Shown in pieces: positions 35,957 to 46,854 of a stretch of 64,000 nt of DNA (position 1 is the first letter of the stretch; each line of letters starts with the position of its first letter). The stretch comes from Alopecurus myosuroides (Eukaryota; Streptophyta; Magnoliopsida; Poales; Poaceae), in the NCBI GenBank assembly GCA_028641055.1, contig CM054061.1, positions 61,789,904 to 61,853,903 of the forward strand, read 5' to 3'. A program made the position numbers and the translations under genes. The notes beneath the pieces are model-generated. The model was not told the DNA's origin and did no database searches. It saw nothing but the letters and a program-made list of their open reading frames with translations.

Positions 35957-37205
35957 TCATGTGTGCAGTGATTGTAACTGTGCGTACAATGGCACATATG
36001 GGAGATGTGACACACCTCTATCAAGACTGCATATCACTTTGGCCTCCCGACGATCCATATTATAGCACATTATTGTGGTAGCAAACCCAGCAGTGAAAAA
36101 GATCAAGTTACATTCTGGATGAATCGCCGTCCAACGGGTATCAACATGCTGAATCGCCAATCTACGGGAATCAGTAGCATGCGTCCCTCCAAATATGTCT
36201 GAAGTTTCGACACTGTGCTTCAATACCCATTCTTCGCTGCCATGGTGCTCGAGAACATAAACTACCAATTGAACCACAACACCATCCTCGCCTCTCTGAA
36301 AACTAGCATAATGCAGGCAGCCCTGTGACCGCTGAATAAAACCAAGACTACAAGGGGCGGTACCGAGTGTCGTCCATGTTTCCCCCTGCGTGTCCACTGC
36401 AGCGATACAAATGTAAGGCTGCTTATCGCCATAGGCCTGAAAATGCCAGCAGCCATTGAGGAAGACCACGTCCGCCTCAGAAACAAAGACCCTAATTTTA
36501 TCAGTCCATATGTTCTTATTATGAACCCATGCCCTGTTTCCGACGAATAAATATCCACCGCGCCGATGTTTAACGTAAACGTTATGTCCAGATACTCCAA
36601 CAACACAAACACATAGTAGTGGGAAGACACCGTAGGATCGAATCCCAAACACACTATGTTGGCGTTGCCAGCTGCATGGATCTGATCCGGCAACACGGTC
36701 CACTCTGCCGTCGCTGGATTGCAAACTATGTAGCGACCAACATCGGAGCAGCAGCGCAGGAGGAGGCCGTTGCAGCAGTCGAGGACATGAACGCTCAGGT
36801 GGTTGGGCAGGAAGGCGAGGTACGGGTAGGTCAGCGGGCAGCGGCTCCCCGAGACACTGACGAAGCGGAGAGATGATTTGGGAACGTCATGCTTGAGCTT
36901 TGTGGTGTGGTAGAAGAAACCGGCTAGGGTTTGGCGGAGCATCCTGCGGTTCTCGGGGTGGTTGATGAGGGTGAGCCAGTGCTTGGAGACGCAGTTGAAG
37001 CGGCAACTCAGTCTCTCGGAAGTGCTCATAGGGGTAGGGTGTGCGTGTGTGCGTTCATAGGGGTGAGTGTATGCGCGTGTATGTGAGCGCTTGCGTCTGT
37101 ACTGTATTTCTCAAAAAAAAAAAAAAAAAAGCGGCAGAGCGACCTTCCGGGGACTCGTAAGAGGATCTCGAGCAGGAGGTCGTCGGTGAGTCTCTCGGCC
37201 GCCAT
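35957..37205 (-). pseudogene. F-box gene, unit 2, broken by SINE and frameshift
   Basis: The start at 37205 gives the same MAAERLTDDLLLEILLRVP, cut by the SINE. The shared missing C shifts the frame after VDIYSSETG. Unlike unit 1, the last part is in its normal frame and ends LQSLHT before a stop at 35957, as in the intact gene. The downstream and upstream flanks also match the intact locus. Confidence 0.9.
37006..37128 (+). mobile_element. Au-type SINE 3' fragment, unit 2
   Basis: Same insertion as at 29692, with a longer A tail of about 18. The right target duplication reads AAGCGGCA because its first G has been absorbed into the A run. Confidence 0.85.
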
Positions 37206-37381
37206 GCCGCCGACGGTAGACGAGGACGATCTACAGGAAACACACATGAAGAGGAAATCAGGGGACCAGTTGCGATGCATAATTGGTGATGAAGCTGCCT
37301 ACCATAAGCGAGTAACCGCCAGGATTACAAAAATCTGGAACCAAAGGGAAGCCAAACGATCGGACATTGATAAATAACGTA

Positions 37382-38253
37382 GGCCGGTCCTGGGGCAGGG
37401 CGGGAGGGGCGGCCGGCCCGTGCCCGTGAAAATCAGGGGGCCCAAAAAAATGTCTTCCCTGCCTTAGCTAGCCTAAATTCACAGCGTGCACATCAGCAAC
37501 AACAGAAAAAGAAAAAAAGGAACCTGGCGACGCCACTTCAGCCCATGCAGCGAGAAAAGGCATGGCCGAGGCATACCCTCGTGAGTTTCTCAAAAAAAAA
37601 AATGTAACCCTCCAACTCACGGTCTCTACTTTTTCTCGCCATCTATTTTTTTGGCCAATCCCAAATTTCGGTCTACACTTGTACTTGTACTAGGACCATT
37701 GTTAATCGAGACCGTGACATAATTTCGAGGTATATTTTTTTTAATGTTCTAAGATTTATGAATTCATCACGTAGCATTTAATTAATTTAATCTAGTAGGA
37801 CAGTTGTATTGTACTTTATTTGCGCTCATTTTCAATTACCGATAGTTAAAAAACTATTGTATGGAATTGATATTGATACCATTATCACCCACTTTATATC
37901 ATAGATAAAATTATATATGTTTATGCATAGGCATATCCCTTTCCATGTACTTGATCATGAGACCTCTTACTCGTTGTTTCGATGATGTTGCATAGCTCTT
38001 CTCCGGCCCATTGTTGAATATTTTCTTATATTGGTTGATACCATCACCATCATTCTTTTTTACCTCTAACTCATATTATATCTAGGATTGTAAAAATATT
38101 TTTAATATTGATATAAGAGATCAACTGATTGTACTTATGTGTTCGTTGGCAATATTTCATACTCACAGAATTTATTAATGTTTGGATTTTTATAGTAAGG
38201 GGACTTAATATATATTTTCGTCCCGGGCCCAAAAAATCTCAGTACCGGCCCTT
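37382..38253. mobile_element. non-autonomous hAT-like element
   Basis: The ends GGCCGGTCCTG and, inverted, GGCCGGTACTG form short inverted repeats. GGGGGCCC runs inside both ends resemble plant hAT ends. ACGTA flanks both sides (37377-37381 and 38254-38258), and an eight-base duplication with two changes is possible. The uninterrupted site is present at 2497-2530 and 44282-44310. No transposase is seen; the interior is A/T-rich. Confidence 0.65.
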
Positions 38254-38416
38254 ACGTAACCGCCAGGATTCCCTTGAATTCAGCTCGGTCGAAAGGACCG
38301 AACGGTCTTGGGCGACAGAGTGCCACGCTGGCTGGATGGTAGCCATCGCTTCGAGACCAACACGGCTAGGCTGATTCTCAAACAAAAATGTATTGGGGAT
38401 ATTGGCTATGGCTTTT
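38254..38416. repeat. F-box locus upstream block, copy 2
   Basis: Contains GTAACCGCCAGGATTCCC, GGGCGACAGAGTGCCACGCT and CGCTTCGAGACCAACACGG. It belongs to the unit 2 F-box locus, from which the hAT-like insertion separates it. Confidence 0.85.
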
Positions 38417-39000
38417 CATTTTTTGGCGAATAAAGACTTGTATTACTCCAAAACATCAGGAATTACAATCTCTACGACATGTGCTCTGTAACCCCTCTGG
38501 ACCAGAGGCGAGCCATACTATTTACAACTAGCAAACATAAAGAGGCAAAAATTGATTTATAGAGGCGCACAGACTATTATGGAAAAAATCTTGTTAATAA
38601 ATATCCGGAAAGGTGGGAATTTTTGTACCCGTGCTAACTTAAACTTGGAGCTATTGGGAAGGAAGAGCATGGAACACGCCACTGAACTGTGTTGGATCTC
38701 GTGTTACTATAAGTATCTAACTATAGAAGAGGTGTGCTTCGGTGTTAACTGAAAACTTGAACATCAAAGTTTAGACTTGGAGCAGAACGCCGACATACAT
38801 ATTGGAGCATGTGCTGCTGATCCTCACGGGCATATGCCACTTCAAGGGTATAGCGGGCAGCTGAGTGTACTGGGGGAGTGGTGCTAGCTGGTGAGCAAGG
38901 TGCAAGGAACCGTGAGTATGCCCCCAAGGGAAAGCTAGGTGCAGTTCGGCCTATAGTTTGCAAACATAGGTCTCCTCGTGAATACTCGGATCTTCATCCT
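38417..39000 (-). mobile_element. possible LINE-like remnant, minus orientation
   Basis: Right after the upstream block comes TTTTTTGGCGAATAAAGAC. On the minus strand this reads as GTCTTTATTCGCC followed by an A tail, a form common at grass LINE 3' ends. No reverse transcriptase is visible. The far end is a guess. Confidence 0.3.
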
Positions 39001-40270
39001 ATGGCTAGAACCAGCACATCCTAGTTTTGCATTTTAGCCCGCCTATTTCTCAGATATAGAACCTGCACTCCACAGCATCCCCACTTAAACGAACGTGTAT
39101 ATTCTGCTGGCCCGGTCATCTCGATAATTACAACAAAACTGTCATTGCAACAAAATCACTGTTATCGCAACAAAAATTATCGCCCCATGTACAAAAAAAA
39201 ATTGCAACAAATTGTTCCAAAAAAATTCGAAAAATAAGTAATGTTACAAAGAATAATTAAACAATATGTTTATTGCGTTGCAACAAAAAACTTCAAAAAA
39301 TTCAACAAAAATCACAACCTATTGCAATAAAAAAATGTATCAATTAAAAGTTGGTAATCAAAAAAATAATTTGCCACCGTTCCAGTTTCAATAAAAAATT
39401 TCCTATATTTCGACAAAAAATAAATCGATAACAACAATAAAAGCACATGTTTACAAGATGTGAAGGAGCGCATAAACATATCATTCCAAATGAATTCTAA
39501 ACACATTACGCGTTTCCTAGGAAATCAACCAAAAAAATATTGCAACATCTCGTTTGTACTTTGTTAACAAAATACGTGCAAAATTGTTACAAATTTTAAA
39601 GACGTATGTAACGTTGACCGAAAATGGTGCAGAACACTTAACATATAATGTTTGCACGTAGTGTGACGCGAAATTGAGCTAAAACTTAAATTTCTGCTTG
39701 TTGGGCCTGTATAAGCAATAACGGGCCGGTCCAAAGTGTGCACACAAGATCAGGGAGCGCTAGCAGCCAGGGGACCTACGCTCGCGCGCATTAGGTCCCA
39801 CTAAAACAATGGTTTTCCATGACCCAAAGGCAAGAACTTGTTGGCCTTGGCGCCCATGGCCACACGGCGACACGAAGGCAAGACGTATATGTGCTACCTT
39901 GGATCAGGGTCCGTTTGATTCTAGATTCGTGTACGTTTTGTGTTCGGCCACCAGCTCTGCTGACGTGTAGTTCCTAAGGCTTCGTCTTTTGATTTGTCAG
40001 ATTCATGTACGTGTACGACTTGATACAGGACATATATCCGCGCATATCCTAGCTATCAGTGTCGTGTTATAGCAGGATAAGCGCGAAACTTGTTGAGGTG
40101 CTCAACATTAAAGCAATTTGGACGGTTGAATTTTGATAGTTCGATGGCCGAGATTCATTGTGTCTACGAACTTTGCTCTTTTATAGATAGATAGATTATA
40201 GATAGAAGAAGATAGAAGAAGAAGAAAAAAAAAACTTGGTTGAATGGTTTAAATAAGATGGTTAAAAAAC
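39001..40270. other. unclassified A/T-rich DNA with TTGCAACAAAA repeats
   Basis: Between about 39110 and 39620 the motif ATTGCAACAAAA recurs in many degenerate copies. The 3' part has a GATA/GAA microsatellite at 40186-40235. No gene seen. Confidence 0.5.
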
Positions 40271-41554
40271 CTCTATGTGTTGACGTTTGTGTGCTTATTT
40301 GGGCTATCGTGACCCCTCACGGTGCTCCCCAGGGCGCCGCCAGGGGCTCCCCATCTCGCGTCGCCCGCACCCGACTCCTCTAGCCCCTCCAGCCGCCGTT
40401 TCCGCCGGCCCTCGCCGCGGTGGCGGCGGGCCCAGCCGCCTAATGGGGGTCTGGGGGTGGATGTTGACCACCGGCGCCGGACCTGTTGGGGAAGGAACGT
40501 CGTCTCGACGCCGATCAGCTGCTAGCGTCCCTGGCTGGGTGGAGGCGGAGGTCTCACCTCGGTGGTGTTTGGACTGATGGAGGTGGAGATCTGTGGCTGG
40601 GAGGGGATTGGGACCCTAGATCTTTGATCTTGGTGGTGCTGAACTCCTTCCCATCCACTCCTCGATCCATGGTTCTTCGGCCGGTTCCGAGGGGAGATCA
40701 CCCCTGTGTATGCCGTCTTCTTCCTCGTTTGCCGGCCTAGGCCGGTGGGGTTTGGGGCAGCAGATCAAACAGGGTGCCGGATGGCGAGGGGGCTGCTTGC
40801 TTGACATGAATAAAGGTGGTGGTCCTAGGGTTTCCCATCGCGCGAGGACGAAGATCTGCCTAATGTAGGTCCTCTTTAATCAAGACGGAGTGTCGAGTTC
40901 CGGAAGGCTCCGCCTGCGAACTCCCATGGGCGATGCCTGGAGATTGTTGGATCGGTGGGATTCGGTCGCAATGCACGGAGCGGCGCGAAGCTCTGCTTCT
41001 GTTGCCACCATGGGCAAATCCATGGTGAAATTAGAGGTGGAGAAGGTCATCGAAGGTGAGATTGGAGGACTAGCAATGGTGCTCGGAGTCTTTGCATTGA
41101 TGGGGAACTGGCTTAAAGTTTCAAGATTCGTGGTAGGGGTATGTAAGAGGGGGCGAAAACATGCGTGAAGTCCTAAGTCCTAAATTTCAGGGTGAAAACC
41201 CAAGGTCTGGCCTTAATTGGTTGTGCCTGGCACTGGTCTTGTTGGAGACATTGTTTTGAGAGCGAGGATTATCTTCAGGGTGAAAACTCTAGGTCTGGCC
41301 TTAATTGGTTGTGCCTAACACCGTTCTTCTTGAAGACGTTGTTTTTGAAGAACTGGACATCAGGTGTTGTTTAGGTGGTGGTTGTGCAGCTGTTGCAAGG
41401 ACTATAACTCTGTAGCGGGACTTTTTTTAGTTCTTCTTCTTATTGTCTTTCGGCTGTGTGCATCCCTAATGGCTATGGTTATTGCGTTGTTGCAGAGCCT
41501 GGGTGTAATATGTATCTTCGCATATTAATATAAATTTCCCTTTATGAAAAAAAA
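40271..41554 (+). mobile_element. LINE-like remnant (GC-rich 5' part joined to 3' part)
   Basis: The GC-rich start, with GGCGCCGCCAGGGGCTCCCC, and the end TTAATATAAATTTCCC followed by an A run at 41547-41554 look like the two ends of a grass non-LTR element with its coding middle missing. A direct repeat of about 70 bases with a shift of 88 bp (TTCAGGGTGAAAAC, then GGTCTGGCCTTAATTGG) lies at 41186 and 41274. Small open frames are not convincing. Confidence 0.4.
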
Positions 41555-41569
41555 TCTGAACGTGCAGAA

Positions 41570-41960
41570 ATGATGTTGTCTTTAACAAGATGGAAAATGA
41601 TCATTTTTTACACGTTGTCCATAAGGCTACATACTGGATTACTGCGTGTGGTCGCTCCTCCTCAAGCAAGACCAGCGACCCTATATGGAAGCTGGATGCA
41701 ACCGGTTAATGGCGGTGGTGCGTGCTATCCTATGCTCAAATGGGTATCAGCATGATCGACATATTTGTGCAACCTACTGAGGTCTCATCGAGTTCTTATT
41801 TTCCAGAGTGGCTGGGTTGTAGCCGACCTGGAAGACTTCTTTTGTTTTCTTTATCTCTATCTTTGTTCTCTATGCACACTTTGGTACTCCAAACTTTTAA
41901 ATAAACCTTCGTGTGCATCACTCCGATACAGAGGCAGGGACACCCTTTTCTAAAAAAAAG
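41570..41960 (+). mobile_element. second LINE-like 3' end
   Basis: The stretch ends with GCATCACTCCGATACAGAGG, then CAGGGACACCCTTTTCTAAA and an A run, a pattern typical of grass LINE 3' ends (a variant of GATGCAGAGGCCGGGG). A short frame shows CAACCGGTTAATGGCGGTGG but no recognisable domain. Confidence 0.45.
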
Positions 41961-41966
41961 ACTACA

Positions 41967-42200
41967 CACTAGTGGAAAACAGGCTATCAGTACAGGTTCC
42001 AGCGGGCATTTAGTACCGGCTGGACAACTGGTACTAATTAATCGGCACTAAAGATACTCCAACCTTTAGTACCGGTTCCTTACGAACCGGTATTGAAGGT
42101 GCCTCCACGTGGGCTCAGGGGATCCCGTGGGGCTGGAGAACATGAACCGGTACCAAAGGGTTGGGAGGGGTTTATGGTTTAAAAGAGGTTTAGGAGAGGT
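41967..42200 (+). mobile_element. CACTA transposon terminus
   Basis: CACTAGTGGAAAACAGGC at 41967 is a CACTA terminal repeat. It is followed by sub-terminal TTTAGTACCGG and GAACCGGT units in both orientations. ACA at 41964-41966 could be the 3-bp duplication, but the opposite end was not found, so this is probably a fragment. Confidence 0.75.
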
Positions 42201-42780
42201 TTAGAGATTAGGGGGGGCCGTATTGGACCGTTTCGTCGTACGAGGATCGCGTCGGTGCGCCAGAAACGTGTTTGCGTATATATAAAATATCTACATGCAT
42301 CAAGTTGAGAGCGGCGGCAGCGAGAAATGTTGCTCGTGGCGCAGCAGGGGGTGGTGCGGCGGTGGCGGCGGTGAGAGCGGCAGCGCACGACGGCGGGTCA
42401 ACTAAATTGGGCGGCAGCGCACGACGGTGGTGGCGGGAAGCTCGGGTGTGGACTATTCAGCATAGTCAACTAACTGCGCGGTCCCACCTGTAAGTTCCGG
42501 ACGGTTTCAACGAACTTGACAGTCCCACCCAGACCCACTTCGCGAAACAGAGTCTGACTCCTCGGACCCACTTCGCGAAACGGATTCGACTCCAAACTTA
42601 CCGTTCCGGACTCTCCATAGTAGTTGCGCACGAACTAGGGGCAAAACTGAGCACCATTCGGCACTAGGGGTAAAACTGAGTAGAAGTGGACCGCTGTGGG
42701 CAATTCGATAAAAAGCCCAAAGAACAAACGTATATTATCCAAGCATAGCTTGTTGATTTCTAATTATGCAAGGCGATTAG
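42201..42780. other. unclassified GC-rich DNA
   Basis: Contains repeated GCGGCAGCGCACGACGG (two copies near 42380-42430) and two copies of CCCACTTCGCGAAAC (near 42533 and 42566). No supported gene. Confidence 0.4.
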
Positions 42781-42982
42781 GTGCACAAATCATTGATAGA
42801 GGTTTAAATAGAAGATACATGTATATGCTGAATGATGATCATGTCTTTGCTAAAATAATGGTTACAGAGAAAATGAGAACCAAATCCAGACAAAGATACC
42901 AAGTTCATAGCATGAACAATTTACTCCTACCGAAGATCTACGTACTTCCTATAAAGACGCTGGCAGTCTCATATCTATGGTG

Positions 42983-44104
42983 TCATGTGTGCAGTGATTG
43001 CAACCGTGCGTACAATGGCACATATGGGAGATGTGGCACACCGCTATCAAGACTGCATATCACTTTGGCCTGCCGACGATCCATATTATAGCACATTAAT
43101 GTGGTAGCAAACCCAACAGTGAAAAAGATCAAGTTGCATTCCGGATGAATCGCTGTCCAACGGGTATCAATATGCTGAATCGCCAATCTACGGGAATCAG
43201 TAGCATGCGTCCCTCCAAATATGTCCGAAGTTTCGACACTGTGCTTCAATACCCATTCTTCGCTGCCATAGTGCTCGAGAACATAAACTACAAATCGAAC
43301 CACAACACCATCCTCACCTCTCTGAAAACTAGCATAATGCAGGCGGCCCTGTGACAGCTGAATAAAACCAAGACTACAAGGGGCGGTACAGACTGTCGTC
43401 CATGTTTCCCCCTGCGTGTCCACTGCAGCGATACAAATGTAAGCCTGCTTATCGCCATAGGCCTGAAAATGCCAGCAGCCATTGAGGAAGACCACGTCCG
43501 CATCAGAAACAAAGACCCTAATTTTATCAGTCCATATGTTCTCCTTATGAACCCATGCCCCTGTTTCCGACGAATAAATATCCACCGCGCCGATGTTTAA
43601 GGTAAACGTTATGTCCAGATACTCCAACAACACAAACACATAGAAGTGGGAAGACACCGTAGGATCGAATCCCAAACGCACTATGTTGGCGTTGCCTACA
43701 TGGATCTGATCCGGCAACACGGTCCACTCCGCCGTCGCTGGATTGCAAACTATGTAGCGACGGACATCGGAGCAGTAGCACAGGAGGAGGCCGTTGCAGC
43801 AGTCGAGGACATGAACGCTCAGGTGGTTGGGCAGGAAGGCGAGGTACATGTAGGTCAGTGGGCAACGGCTCCCCGAGACGGCAGTGACGAATCGGAGAGA
43901 TGATTTGGGAACGTGGTCATACTTGAGCTTTATGGGGTGGTAGAAGAAACCGGCTAGGGTTTGGCGGAGCATCCTGCGGTTGTCGGGGTGGTTGATGAGG
44001 GCGAGCCAATGCTTGGAGACACACTTGAAGCGGCAGAGCGACCTTCCGGGGACTCGTGAGAGGATCTCGAGCAGGAGGTCGTCGGTGAGTGTCTCAGCCG
44101 CCAT
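42983..44104 (-). CDS. F-box protein with F-box-associated domain, intact
   Basis: An uninterrupted 373-codon frame starts MAAETLTDDLLLEILSRVPG at 44104. Residues about 4-45 are the F-box (DDLLLEILSRVPGRSL, then CRFKCVSKHWLALI), which would bind a SKP1-like protein in an SCF ubiquitin ligase. The rest resembles the F-box-associated beta-propeller-like domain of grass F-box families, with CNGLLLCY, YIVCNPATAEWTVLP and RLGFDP. The length is normal for the group and there is no intron. The substrate is unknown. The two broken copies at 28641 and 35957 derive from the same gene family and confirm its frame. Grass F-box genes expand quickly, so expression is uncertain. Confidence 0.85.
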   Translation of the reverse strand: MAAETLTDDLLLEILSRVPGRSLCRFKCVSKHWLALINHPDNRRMLRQTLAGFFYHPIKLKYDHVPKSSLRFVTAVSGSRCPLTYMYLAFLPNHLSVHVLDCCNGLLLCYCSDVRRYIVCNPATAEWTVLPDQIHVGNANIVRLGFDPTVSSHFYVFVLLEYLDITFTLNIGAVDIYSSETGAWVHKENIWTDKIRVFVSDADVVFLNGCWHFQAYGDKQAYICIAAVDTQGETWTTVCTAPCSLGFIQLSQGRLHYASFQRGEDGVVVRFVVYVLEHYGSEEWVLKHSVETSDIFGGTHATDSRRLAIQHIDTRWTAIHPECNLIFFTVGFATTLMCYNMDRRQAKVICSLDSGVPHLPYVPLYARLQSLHT

Positions 44105-44281
44105 GCCCCCGACGGTAGATGAGGACGATCTACATGAACATAAAGAAGAGATCAGGGGACCAGTTGTGATGCATAATTGGTGATGGAGCTCCTGCCTACC
44201 GTAAGCGAGTCGAAGCGGGGGAGAGATCCGGCTGGATCGACACCGGCGCTATCGAGGGAGGAATAAGGGAAGCCAAACGAT

Positions 44282-44505
44282 CGGTCATGGCTAAATAACG
44301 TAACCGCCAGGATTCCCTTGAATTTGGTTTGGTCGAACGAACCGAACGGTCTTGGGCGACAGAGTGCCACGCTGGCTGGATGGTAAGCTGGTAGACATCG
44401 CTTCGAGACCAACACGTATAGACTGATTCTCAAACAAAAACGTATTGGGCTATTGGCTATGACTTTTTTTTTACAACTAGACCGTTTGCGTGCCTAAAAG
44501 AAATT
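44282..44505. repeat. F-box locus upstream block, copy 3 (uninterrupted)
   Basis: This copy carries all parts in order: CTAAATAACGTAACCGCCAG, CGCTTCGAGACCAACACG, GGCTATGACTTTT and AACTAGACCGTTTGCGTG. It gives the empty site for both the Pack-MULE (2653) and the hAT-like element (37382). Confidence 0.85.
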
Positions 44506-44529
44506 ACCAAAGGGAAGGCCGGGCCTTCC

Positions 44530-46050
44530 ACTGGTCCACTCGGCTGCAGGGAGATTCTTTGGGGATTCCCTATTGGTCGCCTCTAGCGAGGCGTACAAGG
44601 ACTCGGGTGCCCCTATAGCGAACCGTCATTCCAACTCGCCCGCGTAAGCTATATGTTCGCTGGTTCTGCTCGCTCGCTCGGACCTGGGCCGGCCCATTTA
44701 TATCTTTTTCCTTTTTAGTTTCTGTTGTTAGAAAAAAATTATATAACTATATTTTTTAAATGGTGAATAAATTTTAAGTTTGAACGATTCCAAAAAAATG
44801 AAAAAAAATGTTACGTATGAACAATTCTCAAATTTGAACATTTTTTTATTTGAACAATTTTAAATTTTGAACAGTTTTAAAAAAATATGACCGATTTTTA
44901 AATCTGAACAATTTTAGAAAATACAACAAATTTTTAAAATGAACAAATTTCAAAACTGGACATTTTTTCATTTGAAAAAGTTTAAAACTTGATCATTATT
45001 TTATTCGAACAAATTTTGAATTTAAACATTTAAAGTTTAAACAGATTTCAAACAAATATTTTCGAATAAAGGAAAATAAAATGAAAAAAACAGAAAAGAA
45101 AGAAATAAAACGAAAATAAAAAACAGAAAAAATGGGGAAAAACAAGACAATAAAAAACTTAGAAAAAGCTAGCTGAACATAAACAGTTATCTATCCTAGT
45201 GGTTATGTATGATTGCTCAGGTTGCTGGTTCGCCTCGGGTTCTGGGTTCGAATCCCCTTACTCACCCCTTTTTCATGCATATTTTCTGTGCGCGAAATGG
45301 ACTTAATGGGCCGGCCCGTCTGCGAACTGGTACGCGGGCGAGTCGTATAACGAGTCGCTATAGGCGTCATATAGTGCTGGCGTAAGGACTCGCCCGCACG
45401 TTTGGTGGCGGTATGTGCTACTGGGCCGGCCCAATTGAGGTAAGTTATGTTTTATTCTCTTTTTTATATTTATATAAATAAGTATTTAAAAATGATTTTA
45501 TTTGAAAATACGAAAAATATGAACGATTTTTAAATCTGAACAAATTTTGAAAAAACAAACAATTTTCAGATATGAACAATTTTAAAAATAAACAAATTTT
45601 TGAAATGAATAATTTTCAAATATGAACGATTTTCAAACCTGAACAAATTTCAAAAATAAGAATTTTTTTAAAATGAACAATTTTCAAATCTAAACAATTT
45701 TCATTTTTTTTGAATGAACAAATTTCAAAACTGTACATTTTTTCATTTGAAGAAATTTTAAATTTTGAACATTTTTTATCCGAACAATTTTAAAATTTGA
45801 ACATTTTAAAATTAGAACAAATTTCAAAACGAATATTTTTGAATAATAGGAAAATAAAACTAAAAAAAATAAAATAGAAAATAGAAAAGATAAGAAATAA
45901 AAAAAGAAAATATGAAACATAAGTCAATAAAAGGTGTAAAAAACAAATGTTAGACATAAAAGTCGCGGTAGCTGAGTGGTCGCACCCCTGTGTACCCAAT
46001 ATCCTTGTCTTTGTTTCGAAACCCGCTATCCCTATTTTTAGTACCATTTT
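44530..46050 (+). repeat. two diverged A/T-rich modules with tRNA-like ends
   Basis: Module 1 (about 44690-45270) and module 2 (about 45423-46045) share one plan: GGGCCGGCCCA, an A/T-rich array of TGAACAATTTTCAAAT-like units, an A-rich run of AAAATAAAA and AGAAAAGA, then a tRNA-like part. Module 1 ends with TAGTGGTTATGTATG and GGTTCGAATCC. Module 2 ends with TAGCTGAGTGGTCGCA and a weaker GTTTCGAAACC. They may belong to a Mutator-like or SINE-like family; I cannot tell which. No functional tRNA fold is claimed. Confidence 0.55.
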
Positions 46051-46054
46051 CTTC

Positions 46055-46854
46055 TATTTAGAATAACTACTAATGGGTCGAACCACTTGAAATTCCTACG
46101 TGAAAACATGGGCGAGTCCTTGGTTGGCATGGAGAAGTTTGGGGGGAATCTTCGCCTTGGTTGGCCTTGCCTGACGTGGACTTACGCCTTGCGGCCATGG
46201 ATGGGCCCTCGGTTACCGTGCTCACCCACGGACATGGAGCTCTTTCGGGCATCTACGAAAATCACCTTGGGCGATGGGGCCAAAGCTCTTTTTTGCCCAC
46301 GTTTCGTGGCCTGATGTTGGAACCCTAAAGATGTGTTTCACTAGCCTCTTCTCCATCATGACTAGGAAGAATGGACCGGTTATGAAGGATTTCAAGGGTG
46401 GAAACTAGATCCGAGCTCTTCAGCGCACCGCGACACAACATGAGCTTATATCCATGTGATATGTTGTAATTTTGGGAGACAATCAAGGAGGCACCATGGA
46501 CCTTGGTTCCACGCCGATGGAATGATAGAGATCATGTCATGATGCACAAGATGGAGATCAAGTTCAACAAGAACTATGTCATGACGGTGTGTGTGGGTGC
46601 TATTTTTCCTTGTTGAAAGTGTTGCTAGGGAACCTGTGTTGTTTGTCCTGTGGGGTCAATTGGGCTAGTATGGTGCCCTGCGACTTTAGCTCTTGTTGGT
46701 CATTCAAGCTTGGCTAAATCCAATGATGATGGTAACGGCATTGTTGCGAGTTTCGTGTTACTCGTGCGGTCTTGGTTGATCGGGCCTCATCGGCAAGTGG
46801 GTCGCCTCCTCATCTCGTAAGTGCTTGGGGCTGTCTCTTTGGCTGAGTTCGCAG
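46055..46854. other. unclassified, probably retroelement internal DNA
   Basis: No gene is supported. It adjoins block X and is probably part of the same gypsy element. Short frames near 46087-46314 lack recognisable motifs. Confidence 0.4.

Larger units (their letters stand above)
30415..37735. repeat. 7.3-kb tandem segmental duplication, unit 2
   Basis: Second copy of the segment at 23099-30414. It starts TCTGGTTAGCAGCTAACC after ATAT (30411-30414). It ends at ATAT (37732-37735), where the hAT-like element continues into single-copy sequence. Confidence 0.97.

Noticed and set aside
40287..41168. GC-rich open frames as host genes
   Set aside because: No domain is recognisable, and the composition and A-tailed end fit a LINE-like remnant better.
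45190..45270. True tRNA gene
   Set aside because: A and B boxes are present but the acceptor and anticodon stems do not form convincingly.
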